Source of the DNA: Epiperipatus broadwayi
Taxonomy: Eukaryota; Onychophora; Udeonychophora; Euonychophora; Peripatidae
Direction of reading: 5' to 3'
Assembly: GCA_028023455.1 (NCBI GenBank)
Contig: JAQFVV010006271.1
Coordinates: 2,234,987 to 2,298,986, forward strand
Length of the DNA stretch: 64,000 nucleotides
Shown here: one piece after another, positions 24,150-36,254 of the stretch
How positions within the stretch are numbered: position 1 is the first letter of the stretch
Layout of the letters: each line of letters opens with the position of its first letter
Position numbers and translations under genes: made by a program
Notes under the pieces: model-generated
The model's database searches: none
What the model was told of the DNA's origin: nothing
Seen by the model: only the letters and a program-made list of their open reading frames with translations

Positions 24150-26935
24150 ATTTATTATGATGAATTCTGATAAGATTTCTAAAAAAAAAAGTTTGCTTTA
24201 CTTAATGTCTTTCATTTAAATATACATAGCATTAGATCTCATTTTGATAAACTTGTAGTTTATTTAAGTAATTTTCCTTTATTTCATTTTGATATAATTA
24301 TTTTAACGGAAATTTGGATTTCATTACAAGAACAAAATTTATATAGTTTGAGTGGCTATACGATTATACTTTCTCCTCATATGAATTTACGATCAGGTGG
24401 TGTTATGGTTTTTATAAAATCAGGTTTAGACTTTTCTTTTATTATCCCAACATTTAATACTGCAGAATGTATTTTATTAACTTTGAGACTTCCAAAATCT
24501 GTGCTTTCTATTTTGGTTATATATAGATCATGTACAAGTAAAGTTTTGAATTTTGTTGCTGAACTTGATTCTTTGTTATCAGATTTGGGTTCAGAATCTG
24601 CTGTTTTAATGGGTGATCTAAATATTGGTTTGTTAAATAATGCTTGTAAGTCTGCTATAGATTATTTAAATTTGCTTTATAGCTATGGATTTAGTCAAAT
24701 GCACATTTCACCTACTGTATAACTCCTATATCTCAATCTCTTTTAGATCATATTTTTGTTAGATTGAGTTGCGGATTGTTTTCTGATTCATCTCTTTCTA
24801 AATTATTTCTTACAGATCATTTTGCTACTGAATTAAAAATATTGAATTATATGGATAATATTAATGTTTGTGTATATGTTGAGAAATTATCTTTTTCTAA
24901 ATTGAATTATTTATCATCTGTTCAGAATTTGGAAGAGATTTTTATGATAGATAATGTTAATGATGCATTTTTGGAATTCCAAGCTATTTGTTTAAATTTA
25001 ATTGCTAAAGCAAAGTTTCCTTTAAAATTGACTAGTAAGAATAGAAGATCTCCTTGGGTGACTGATGCCCTGGTATATAAAATTAATCAGAGAAATGTGT
25101 TAAAATCTTTGGATGGCTCATCAGATGCTTTAAAAAAACATAATGTTGAAATTAAGTCTGATATTAGAAAGTTGAAGTTTAGATATTATCAAGAATTTCT
25201 TTGTGATAAAAATGTTTCTTTGAAATGGAGAACAATAAATTCTTTGATTAAAAAAATCTTCTCCTAATTGTATTAAATATAATGAAAATTGAATTGAGTT
25301 ACAGAATGAAAAATATTTGACCAATCTGCAAATTTAGCGATGCATGATGTGCCTGAACAGATTTTTTTTTATTCAAGTTTGAATTCTTTTTTGTATTCTG
25401 ATGTTTCTGAATCTCAGTGGTCTGTAGCAATTGATAATTTAAAAATGTCAGTTTTTTTGGACTAGATGGTATAACACCTAAGATGCTTAAAGAAAATAAG
25501 ATTGCATTTTTGCCTGTTTTGGTTCATTTATTTAATTTATCTTTGCAGTCTGTATCATTTCCAGAATGTCTGAAAGTTAATATTATTACTTCTGTTATTA
25601 AAAGGGTGATTCTACTGTTATGGTTAATTATAGGCCAATTGCCATTATTTCTGTTTTTTTCTAAATTATTGGAAATGGTTGTTAAAGACCAAATGTTGTC
25701 ATTTTTGTTTAAAAATAAAATTTTACCCACCTATCAATATGGTTTTCTTCCTGGTAGAAGTACATTAGATGCTTTAAAACATCATGTTCATTATTTAACA
25801 TCTTCATTGGATCAGAAATTTAAAATATTGGCTATTTATCTTGCTTTATCTAAAGCATTTGATTCTGTTAATCATAATATTTGGATTAAGAATTGCTAAT
25901 TGTATGGTTTTCATGGTTGTATTGGTAGTTGGTTGGAGAGTTATTTAAAAGATAGAAAACAGTTTACCAATATTTATGGTATTGTCAGTGATGTAGTCTT
26001 GATTAATAGTGGAGTTCTGCAAGGTCCAGTACTTGATCCTCTATTGTTTCAAATTTTTATTAATGATTTATTTTCACTGAAATTACATTCTAAGATTTTT
26101 GGTTTTGCTGATGATATTGCTTTATCCTGTACTGCTGTTTCTTATAGTCTTCTTGAAAAATTAGTGAATGAGAATTTGGACTCAGTTGGTAAATGGCTGG
26201 CATATAATTCATTGTTGGTCAATTTAGATAAAACAAAAGGTATTCTTTTTTCTTACAAGTGTACTTTTTTCTCTCTTAAGGTTAAAATTTGCTGTAAGTA
26301 TATTTTATATTTTAATAGTATATGTACTTGGGAGAATATTCCTTTGGTAGATAATTATTATTATTTGGGAATATATATTGACTCCAGATTTCCCTGGTCA
26401 AATCATATTATCTATCTTTATCAATGGTTATGTAATTTAAACTATGTTTTATTATTTAGTTAAATTTCTTCCTAGATCTGTTCTCATTTTTATTTACATT
26501 GCCTGTTATCAGATTCTTTTATCTTATAATATCATTATTTGGTATAATGCTTCTCCATATATTTTCTTTTCTTTGTGTGTTTTACAAAATTATACTTTGT
26601 GTATCATCTTTGGTAGATCTCGTTCCTCTTCTGTTCAAGATATTTATATTGTGTTTTGTTTATTTGATGTAAATCACTTATATCAATACAGAGTTATTTT
26701 TGATATTTTTTGTGGTAAACTTTTTCTGAATTCTAAAGTTTATGTTCTAAATACTTGTCTTTCTAATAAATTTCAATTACTGTTACCAATTTTTTTAAGG
26801 AATTTAGTAGAAGACAATATGTTTATTCTGGGTCAAAGTTATTTAATAAATTTCTATATGAGTGTTCAATTGATCTGAATAATATTTCTTATGTATCTTT
26901 AAAAAAATATTTATGTCAATGGTTGTATAGTATGT
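24150..26935 (+). pseudogene. CR1-type LINE ORF2: endonuclease and reverse transcriptase
   Basis: Endonuclease: NIHSIRSHFDKL, then ILTEIWIS (catalytic Glu), GGVMVFIKS, LMGDLNIG and, past a stop, SLLDHIFVR. RT: a P-QYGFLPGRSTLDAL block, LALSKAFDSVNH (catalytic Asp position reads LALSKAFD rather than LDLSKAFD), SGVLQGPVLDPLLFQIFINDL, FGFADDIALS (catalytic Asp pair) and LLVNLDKTKG. Stops at about 24720, 25267, 25897 and 26461, plus missing bases, separate the blocks. The first RT aspartate appears lost, which alone should abolish activity. Confidence 0.85.
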
Positions 26936-27149
26936 ATTAATTTTTGCATTTATTTTATTTATGTAATTAATTTTATTTATTTTCTAAACTGTTCTTTTCT
27001 ATTTTCAGTTTTTGGTTGTATTTTTATTTTATTTTAATTTAATTTATTTTTACATGTAAATTCCACACTCAAGATTTTTTTTTGTTTGAAGGTTTTAAAT
27101 AATTGTAATATACTTAGTTTTTATTTCATAGAATAAATTGAATTAAATT

Positions 27150-27190
27150 GATGATAATGATGATGATGATTATTATTATTATTGTTGTTG

Positions 27191-27275
<85 letters not shown>

Positions 27276-27280
27276 TACTC
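27150..27280. repeat. (GAT)n/(ATT)n microsatellite, LINE tail
   Basis: Imperfect trinucleotide repeats start immediately after ttgaattaaattg. Their position directly downstream of the LINE 3' end suggests that they grew from its reverse-transcribed tail. Confidence 0.9.
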
Positions 27281-28560
27281 TTCAAAAATGAAATTCGATC
27301 TTTGATTGAATACTTGGAGTAATAAAAATATTTCGTATGTACTTATTTAATTACTATATGATGTAGATGATTTGTCACAGACTATACCATCGATTGTTGG
27401 AGAAGATGTGGAGATACCTTATATGTTACTATTACTTGGAATAAAATTGTTGTTGTTATATATATTTTTTAATGTAGTTGCTTTTTATTTATGCATTTCA
27501 CCACAGTTTGCTAAGCAAAGTAATATCACAACTGAGTTTAATGAATGAAAAACCTATGATTTATTGTTAATGGGATACCTATAAGTTCAAATTTAGGTTC
27601 CTTGTCATACTATTACAAGTTTTCAATAGTAAAATCAGCCTAAAGTAACAAATATTATAGCCCACTCAGGCATCATAAGTTATATACATAGGAGGAACAG
27701 GAGTTATTACTGTTATGGAGTTATTGTTATTAGCAATAAACTTTAAACTGATAATGTCCCTTGGGATGCTCATCTTAATTTATGATTGGAACAGTAGGTC
27801 ATCAACATCAAGGCGTTTTCTTTTGAATTGACTTCCATATTGTGTTATTCGTTATTATAATAACTAACTAAAACAACTTCAGGATTATAAAATACTATCG
27901 CATTCTTAACCAACGAACTTTAATGACAATTATTACAAAAAGTATACATATTGTATTTGTTATATAAATCGTAATCTTATGGAAAAAAATGATTTGATTG
28001 TACACTTTTTTACTCTAAGTTTTGATTGTAATTAATAGAATTGTTATTATAGTATAAAATAATGCTACTATAATTGTTGTATTTATTGGTATATTTTTAG
28101 ATATCAATGTAATTGTAAAAATACACATACATGTCAAAACAATGTATTTATATGTATATATTTTAATAGTATTGTATAATGGAAATATAACCATTTTATA
28201 TTAAATGATTTATTAAGTAAGAAATAAGGAAAAAATGATACAAAACTTTATTCGGTGGTATAATTTAAAATAATCCTTTATTTTCTAAGTTTACATTACT
28301 TGAAGCTTTTGTTTTCATTTATATACGACAACAACAACAACAAAAAACAAAAACAAAACAGAAATATTTTAGATAGCCCACGAGATAAAAACAAATATAA
28401 AATTTTATTTTGGGATAATGATACAAGATATCTTTTAATTCAGTATTTAATTTGTATACTGCTGCATTAAAAATCATTAATGAATTAATAAAATAATATT
28501 GTACTAAAATAATAACTGGAGAGAGCAACACTGTATTGTTATGAAAAGATCACAGCCTTT
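27281..28560. other. AT-rich DNA, no gene seen
   Basis: No conserved frame, repeat family or RNA gene was recognised here. Confidence 0.5.
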
Positions 28561-28640
28561 GACAGAATAGCTCAGTTGGTAGAGCGTTTGCCTTAAATTC
28601 AATATACAAGAATCTAAAGGTGCGAGTTCAACTTCTAAGC
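28561..28640 (+). repeat. tRNA-derived SINE head
   Basis: The stretch starts gacagaaTAGCTCAGTTGGT, then agagc. This gives a good A box and a paired D stem (gctc/gagc). The B-box position reads gcgagttcaactt, which is degenerate. The outer ends gacagaa and tattgtc can pair at most positions. The T arm is poor and the anticodon region is expanded, so it is a tRNA-derived SINE or pseudo-tRNA, not a working gene. Confidence 0.55.
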
Positions 28641-28667
28641 GAATATTGTCACTGTGCATATAGGCCA

Positions 28668-28716
28668 GCAACACCTGAAGAAGAGTGGAGAATAATACTA
28701 CTTGAAACGTTGTGTA
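28668..28716 (+). other. Degenerate hammerhead-like core
   Basis: The words acctgaagaagag and cttgaaacgttgtg are about 17 bases apart. This recalls the CTGATGA..GAAAC core of hammerhead ribozymes carried by Penelope-like elements, but CTGAAGA breaks the core and the intervening stem is weak. A related core lies at the 3' end of the Penelope-like copy near 54458-54492. Activity is not expected. Confidence 0.3.
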
Positions 28717-29299
28717 ATTACTAACCTGTATTGTCTATTTGTGTGTTATTACTAACAAGTTGTTTGTATTTGAAAAGTTTAAATAAAAGTTTAAAATTTT
28801 CTATACATTCAATATTCACTCATAAATGATGGAAATAGTCCAACATATTACATCTTATAATATACCATCATTACTAACCTTCAGACAAATATAATTCACT
28901 CACTTTTTTTTGTTGATACTCGACATTGTTAATCACAATGCAGACATATTGAGAAGATAGCCCAAAAATAACCACTAAATTGAGCTGTAAGAAATATATA
29001 TGCATAATAACACATTACCAATATTGATTATGTTTAGCCCTTATATACAAACATAAACGTGTATAAGTACATTTATAATATATTTATTAACGAATATGAA
29101 TAAAATATACAGTTTTGTATTTACAGTATTTTACAATGGCTATACTCAGCCTCCTACTGTTTGGAAAATTGTAAATTCTAGTTCTAGGGTGAAATACAGA
29201 AGAAGGGATTGCAATTACCATTATAAGTTTCCTGCCACATCCAGCTTTACTTTGGCCACCTGCCTCATTAGAGAGGCTGGTAACAATTCCAGATGTCCT

Positions 29300-29552
29300 A
29301 TGACAACTTGCCTCATGCCAATGTAAGACTATTGCAGCTCCTTGTCCTGAACATGGAGTGACTGCATCAAACATTTAACTTAATTGCTATTGTTTGGAGA
29401 ATAAAGATTTTGTTTTTCAGAATCTATGACAGTTGTTCTCTGACTCTAGCTTCAAAATGGCTGTTTTTTTCCAGATCCTCATCTTTAATGGAGATTATAG
29501 GATTTAGTGAGCATCTATTTTCTACTGACACATTCTTGGCATTGGCTATGCA

Positions 29553-29554
<2 letters not shown>
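29300..29554. repeat. Direct repeat family R1, copy 1
   Basis: Shares with 30925-31125 the ordered words cctgaacatgga, gaataaagattttg/gaatagagattctg, tgacagt.gttctct and ttggctatgcatgat. In this copy the shared block stops at a (TA)n tract. Divergence is considerable. Confidence 0.65.

Positions 29555-29608
<54 letters not shown>
29555..29608. repeat. (TA)n microsatellite
   Basis: About 27 TA units. The homologous site near 31120 lacks the tract and reads gcatgatctacttgtgc. Confidence 0.93.
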
Positions 29609-29611
<3 letters not shown>

Positions 29612-30349
29612 CAGTTATAAATACTCATTCTGATCCAGAACAGATGGAATCTGGACTAGTCTATTATTAGAACACAAAATGAGTGATGGCATTTATTATT
29701 GCTGACTAAAATTTAACATTAAAGAGTGTAGTAATGGAGGCACATTAGAAGGACACTGGAGAGTGTAGTAATGGAGGCACATTAGTAGGAAAGTTTATAC
29801 CTTCATAGCTTTATTTATATTGAATTTGCCAGCAGATCCAGTATTATTGTTCACCAATATTGAATCTATAGATTCATCACAGTTGGTCGATGACTCATCA
29901 CTGTTGGCTTGTGACTTTTTGTTATCTGATGAGGTATTTCTAATGGGTCATGTTATGTGATTTAACTACAATTTATTTTTTGATGATAATATTAATGATC
30001 ATCTGTATTGTTAATCACCAATGTTTGAAGTTTTTTACATTTAACTGCCTACTACTAAAACTCATTTGGTAGTTTTTATACATTTAACACAGAATTTGGG
30101 TGCCTATCTGCTCTTTAATATAGTTATTTTTATTTTTTTCATTAGTAAAACTAAGCATAAGAACTGATAGATTGGTTTTTCAGATTCCTATTGAATAATA
30201 GTTTAGCTGACATTTTTCCAGTGGTTGTGCTCAGTGTAGAGTGCCGTGGTTAAAACATTCTTGCAATATGGGTGTTTCAACTTCTTGTGTTCATCTTTGT
30301 TAGCATTCTTTTTGACTATTGACTCACTTTCTCAGCCAAGCCAACCTAG

Positions 30350-30540
30350 CATTTATCTAATGCTTAACTATTAAGTAGAAAATCAGACATTTTCGGATAT
30401 CTATATGTTTTCAAATCCAGCTATCTAACTTAAATAGCCATATGAGACTGAACTACATTCAGATGCACCATATATTAGTAGCTTTGGTAATATAATAGCA
30501 CCAAAGATTTAATAGTAAAACTATAATAGTAAAAGAATTA
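30350..30540. repeat. Direct repeat family R2, copy 1
   Basis: Runs from catttatctaatgcttaact to the aaaactataatagtaaaag end. It matches 30723-30905 closely, with small indels. Confidence 0.8.
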
Positions 30541-30722
30541 AGTCATACATGACATGACTTAATTTAATAAGCTTGTATTACAAATGTAATAAAATGATCA
30601 TGTTAACAGCTTTTAACAAGTTTTTCTGACTATCCCTATCTCCATACTGGTTTCAAGCTGATGTCTATAATCAGTGAGGTGCTAGGATATTCAGATATTA
30701 AATCTAAAATATCAGATTAATC

Positions 30723-30905
30723 CCAGCATTTATCTAATACTTAACAATTAAGTAGAAAATCAGATATCTATGTGTTTTCAAATCCAGATATCTAACTTAA
30801 ATAGCCATTTGGACTGAGCTAAGTTCAGATACATCATATATTAATAGATTTAGCAATATAATCTTGCCAAATCCTCAAAAGCAAAACTATAACACTAAGA
30901 AAATC
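30723..30905. repeat. Direct repeat family R2, copy 2
   Basis: Second copy of 30350-30540, sharing ttaagtagaaaatcaga and tgttttcaaatccag. It is followed directly by R1 copy 2. Confidence 0.8.
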
Positions 30906-30924
30906 AGCTCACCTTCTGGCAATG

Positions 30925-31125
30925 TTCAGCTCTAAAGCATTCTAGTCCTGAACATGGATTTGCCTCACTTCATTAATAACCAATATTATCTGGTGAATAG
31001 AGATTCTGGATTTCAGTTCTGTGACAGTAGTTCTCTCAGACTACCTTAAAAATACTGACATTTGAATTCAATGAGCCTCATTATTTATTGGCCCAGTCTT
31101 GCTATTGGCTATGCATGATCTACTT
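30925..31125. repeat. Direct repeat family R1, copy 2
   Basis: Matches 29300-29554 in order and orientation. R1 and R2 together form a duplicated neighbourhood of repeat DNA with no coding content. Confidence 0.65.
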
Positions 31126-34100
31126 GTGCACACATATGCTCAATATAATGTACATAAGATGGCATATGGATTACTTTATAATTTGAAGACAAAGTGAGAT
31201 ATGACAACCATTATTGAGAAATACTTATTAGCATATGACTGTTTTTGTGTTTTGACACACATAATTAAAGTTGATAACTGGAATCATTAATGAGATGAAA
31301 AAGTTATAATGAATTGTTAAAAAAATCTGTAAAAATTATAATGCATTTATTCAAAAGCTGTTGCATGTCAGTCAGACTTTGGATCATATAGTCTTCTGGT
31401 AGAAGGTGATCATCAGCTACTAGGATGAAGACAAAATAGAAAAAATGACATCCACGTAAAGATCTATCCATTATCTGAATCATAATCACAAGTCCTCTTT
31501 TGCCATTATTAGAATCAAGTAAAAAATAGTGTAAAAGTCTACTTAATATTTATAATTGTGTATATCAGGTAAAAATAAAATTTGATAAATTCTTTACAAT
31601 TTGGAAATGGCATAGTATCATGGCATAAATAGAACAGTAGTCAAATCACATTAAAAGTAAAAAAAAAGTTTATTTTACTAATAGAAGCTATAGAAGGTCT
31701 AGATAATATCATATATATTGTTTTATTTTTGATTATCATTTATTAATATCTTACCCATAATGTAACAAATCTTACATAATTATTTTGATTAAGTAAACAG
31801 ACTATATTGTTTTAGTTTGCTATTATGAGTATGTTCTTGGTATTGGTATTTTTAATTTTAAACATTAAGTTTGTGTATAATATCACTTAATATATATTGT
31901 ACCGGTCGGTTTTGTCTGTTCATAAAACAAGATCTAGCATCTATGCAAAAATACCTCGAATCCAATCATGCGCAAGATACATAAGTCAGGAATACTCATG
32001 AACTCTGCTGTATTTGCCTATTTTCCAGATCTATCAACTTATGAGCAACAATCCTGATGATACCCATCTAATTTATCTCTCCGCAGGCATCGCAAAGTGG
32101 AGACACAAAAAGAATCTAATTTAAATTTATATGATGGAATATTTTAGCATGAAGTATAAGTAGAAATTTGATCCATTTAAAGGTCATGACCTTTCATATT
32201 AATTATATCTATAAGATTAGCGGGAGATCATCTAGTCAGAGCAGGCATAATTTAATATCTAAGATATTAATATTTAAATAAAAGAAAACAATGATTCTGC
32301 AAGTTTATGATATATATATATAAGATTTATTAACTTAGAAAGATATGAATAAATACTTATTTTATTAATCATTGGCCTCTTAATGTATATATAGCTTGAA
32401 TTACGTTTAGACGGTAACAGGTAAATCATGACATTTATTTATAACTTAGAAGATGACAGATCTGATTGATTACTTTATTTGATTTGTTATTGCGGCTACC
32501 TCATATGCCAATAATAGATAAATATATCGATGAACAATTAATTTAGCGCTATGAGGAACTATATTTATGATATACCAATCCACCCCCAGAAAGAACAAAA
32601 TATAGCATTTAACCAATTTAGCTTTCAAACATTATTTTATGATTGTAATATTAATTTTTATTACAAAAATACATTTTATTAATAGATGAAAGGATTTCAG
32701 TTTTTGCTGAATGTTGCATAGACATATAGATACATTCATTTCAGGTATGCAGATGATTACAATGAAGAAAAAAAATTACGTATGTCCAATACTTATGGTT
32801 GTAGTACATGGGCCTTTAAAATTTTTTTAACACAAGAAAACATAAAATTTTTATATATATATATGCATGTAAAATCAAATTTTAACTTTAAACAAACGTA
32901 TTTTACACTTTGAACTGATTATTTTAAACATACCAAATGTGCAAAAAAAACTATATATTTCACAACTTTATATATATATTATACCGGTTCATCCCTACCC
33001 TGATAAGGTGAGCATGCGCACATATCGAACATGAAACAAATATGGTGGCACGCCAAGATAGGAAGTAATTTCAAATCTTTTTTAAAGATCAGTTTGATAC
33101 AGTCATCTGTACGTTTATAAAAGTATTGACTCTTACATACCTTTGAAATATTTCTTTAATTTCAATCTTTCGCACCACTCCCAGAAAGAAAAAGATTAAT
33201 TCCCCCTCCTGAAAGAATATATAAGTCCAATAATAACATGAAATAAAATGAATCAAATGAAATCTAATAGAAATACACACCCAATGATCAAAGATTTAAA
33301 CCCCGATAAGGGAGTATCCCATATGCCAGCTCATTGTTCTCTTTATCTCAGGTAAAGAAATGGAAAACTAAAACTCGCACAATTATCTAAGTGTCTTATT
33401 ATGTTAGAGAAAGAAATATGAATAAATTATCAAAGCAGTAAGGTAGTTTTATAAATGTTAAATAAATGTTTATTGAATCCCTTCACCAATGCCCAAGATA
33501 AATATAATAATAATCCCAATGCATAATAAATAATAAAAAATATATATGTGAGAGTATTAGAGATTTGTTAACAAAGAAAGAGAATGCAAAATTATAAAGA
33601 ATCAACTAGTGAAAAGTGGTCTAAGGTTCATAACTCGCACACAAATACATTTCATAAACCCTGAATAGCAAGTAAAATATTATCTTAATGAGAGAAATAA
33701 ACCAATAAAAGATTTATTACATTGATATTTGTATGAAATTATTAGAATAAAAAATAATAACATTAAGAAGGGTACCACATAAAGTCTCTGTCATACGTCT
33801 AGGGGTTCTGAGTAGGCCAAGTATCTGTTCATCCAGGATGACAGGGATTTCTCTTTAACACAGCATCATTTGGCTGCTTTCATTATCATTTGGTGGATGG
33901 ATTCAGAAGACATTTCTGGTATTGTTCCATGGCTCTCACAATCATTTGATGGCTCGATTCAGGAGACCTTGTTGATGGCAGGAGAAGAGCTAAGCAGGTG
34001 CACTGACTGGGGGTTCCTACCCCATGGCCATTTCACTGATGCGAGAATATTTGTGCTAGAGGTTTAATTATAAATTTCCTCTTTGATTATCGATTATCAA

Positions 34101-35367
34101 CTAACAGTAGGGCTTTCTTTTTGTTTTCTACAGCACTTGTAACAATTCTTTTGCTTTGGGTTTTCAAATACCAACACCTTCCCGCAAACACAGTTCTCTA
34201 CCGCACTAATATGAATTGTCTAATTGGAAACCATCTTGAAGTTTACATCGGCATGATTTAAAAAAAAAAATAAAACTGGGAATTCTGTAAGTTCAAACAA
34301 GCAAGTTCAGATAAATTTAAAAAGTTAGCATGAGTGAGTGAATGATTGATTTAACGACCGGTTGACTTAGTGACTGCTTGAGTGTCTGTGCCCGATTGAA
34401 TGCCTGTGCCCAATTGAATTGCACTAAGCTGGTGAACAGCATTTAGCCATCCTCATTAGAATCCCAATCTAGATACCCATCTAAAAAACATTTAATTACC
34501 TAATTTTGACTTTTGTTAGTGGATTCAAACAATGCGCGAAGCATTTCTATGACATCCACTAATTAACCTCAAGAATTTTATTTACTTTTAATTCAATTGA
34601 TTATCTACTCTGACCACTATCTGATTTAACATACACAAACAGAAAAAAGTTTGATTATATAAGTTATTTTCCGATAATTAGATTCCATTTAAAATATATT
34701 TTTAATTAAATTAGATATCTTTCCCCACCGGCATTAACATAAATTTTAACGAACTCTTTTGTTGAGTTAAAATATTTGATAATTAAAACAAAACAAGGAA
34801 GAAACAAAATTACTGATCTATTAAAATGTACTTGCCTTTAGGCTTTTCTTAAATTTAGAACAATGAGTTTGTAGAGAAAAATATCAAGTACAACTTTTGA
34901 TTTAAAATTACCTATATATTGGATTTTAAATATTACCATTTCCGTTTCTTTTCACAAGCACTTAACAAACAAAAAAAATTATACTTACAAATTACGCATA
35001 CACATCTTTGCGATTATAAAAAAATGAACATAAAATAATAATAAAATTAATTATAAACATATAGCTAATATGCTAATACTTCACATTATAAGCCTTAACT
35101 ATTGGCTTTTCTTGTGTGTGCAAGTATATAACATATCCACAGACATCTCTCACTTATTTTATAAATGTGACTTGATTAAAATTTATATAGATGGCATACA
35201 CACATGTTTAATGGTTTTATTATGTATTTTAGGCCATTTTATTTTGTAATACCATCTTATGCTTGGCCATACGAACTGTGCCTGTCATAATATAATATAT
35301 AAACAGAATTCAGTACTCAGGGTATGTGGGTGTTTATATCGAAGTCTCAAAAATTTTTTTTTATATA
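31126..35367. other. Non-coding AT-rich stretch, possible old LTR debris
   Basis: TACCGGT words next to (TA)n occur at 31898 and about 32980, possibly worn LTR starts, but the sequences that follow do not align well. A less AT-rich block at 33780-34060 has a 65-codon frame without any recognisable domain. No gene is supported. Confidence 0.4.
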
Positions 35368-35816
35368 TTTTCAATAACATTTTTTAATTATTATTCATTC
35401 TGTTTTATTAAAGTACATAGGTGCGGCTGAAAGATATACATTATAGGAGCAAAAATACTAACAAAATATTGATTTTTTAAAAAAAATGTTTTGTTAATAT
35501 TTTTGCTAACAAAATTTGTCTTGCGTTGTTAGCCGAGAGGTATCGCAGCTGCCATGCAAGCAAGTAGTTGGTTGCAGACGGGTGTGGGTTCGCGTCCCGG
35601 CCGGGTGTGGGTTCGCGTCCCGGCAGATGCTATGACATGAAAAAAAAAATATTGATTTTTTAAAAAAATATTTTGATTTTTTAAAAAAAATATTTTGATT
35701 TTCTAAAAAATTATTTTGTTAATATTTTTGCTCCTATAATATATATTTAAATTTGAGCCACATCTATGAACTTTAATAAAACAGAATTAATAATGATTAA
35801 AAATGTTATTGAAAAA
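35368..35816. mobile_element. Foldback element with a tRNA-like loop
   Basis: The left arm (about 35368-35480) and right arm (about 35705-35816) are inverted copies. They share tcaataacattttt, ttctgttttattaaagt, the ggtgcggct / agccacatc segment and tataggagcaaaaat. The unpaired centre holds a tRNA-like sequence. Poly-T/poly-A words (attgattttttaaaaaaa) are repeated on both shoulders. No transposase is present. Confidence 0.75.
35521..35645 (+). repeat. tRNA-like sequence with duplicated B box
   Basis: An A-box-like ttagccgagagg lies at 35529-35540. A B-box-like gggttcgcgtccc occurs twice, at 35586-35598 and 35609-35621, because a 23-base unit (gggtgtgggttcgcgtcccgg plus c) is duplicated. 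The GC content is far above the surroundings. The A box resembles tRNA-Leu/Ser type, but no clean cloverleaf or anticodon arm was found, so it is a tRNA-derived promoter module rather than a tRNA gene. Confidence 0.55.
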
Positions 35817-35983
35817 TTTAAATTTTATAACTTTTAGGTGCACATCTCAAATATATACATAAAGTATATACACACGAGTAAAGGAGTGGGATGGGATATA
35901 TGATTTGAATACAGGTTATAGATAGAACCATGAAGCTCAATCTTAAGCTAAGATTGACTGCTTCAATATATATATATAATTGA

Positions 35984-36113
35984 AATAATATTTTTAACGG
36001 TTTACAAACAATTACAAACAATCCTTAAATCCGCAGTTGAGGCAGGTTAAAAAGTAACTGAAAGTACTTTTGCGGATTTAAGGATTGTTTGTAAACCGTT
36101 AAAAATATTATTT
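35984..36113. repeat. Strong hairpin at the 5' edge of the L1/Tx1 LINE
   Basis: Arm 35984-36035 and arm 36071-36113 pair almost perfectly over about 43 bases (aataatatttttaacgg, tttacaaacaat, ccttaaatccgca), except for a 10-base repeat (attacaaaca) in the left arm. The loop is about 35 bases. It precedes ORF1 by about 140 bases. Confidence 0.85.
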
Positions 36114-36254
36114 GTCTTCCGCTTTTGGCAGCCATCTTCGTAACTAGTCTTAAAAAGTGTCCCTTAGTGTTTTACAGTTTTAGGAAGACGGGACGACTGT
36201 CCCTTTACCTTTACGTCTGTTATTCAAGGTAAGTCAACTTTTTAATCATTTTAT

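Larger units (their letters stand above)
22590..27280 (+). mobile_element. CR1/Jockey-type LINE, decayed
   Basis: Order: 5' region with three copies of a tagtcacgtgac..gttctaaattttt block (near 22607, 22938 and 23018), ORF1 (23252-24002), ORF2 with endonuclease and reverse transcriptase (about 24150-26935), AT-rich 3' region, and an (ATT)n tail. The layout, the zinc-finger-bearing ORF1 and the microsatellite tail fit the CR1/Jockey superfamily. Exact clade is not assigned. Multiple stops and frameshifts make it non-functional. Confidence 0.8.

Noticed and set aside
31898-33060. TACCGGT beside (TA)n at 31898 and 32980, with TGGCACGCCA at about 33045, as a possible LTR pair with PBS
   Set aside because: Sequence after the two TACCGGT words does not align convincingly and no second boundary was found.
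33870-34067. 65-codon ORF in a less AT-rich block as a host exon
   Set aside because: No recognisable domain is present, and the block is short and isolated among repeat debris.
35521-35645. A functional tRNA gene
   Set aside because: There is no clean acceptor stem or anticodon arm, the B box is duplicated, and it lies inside a foldback element.
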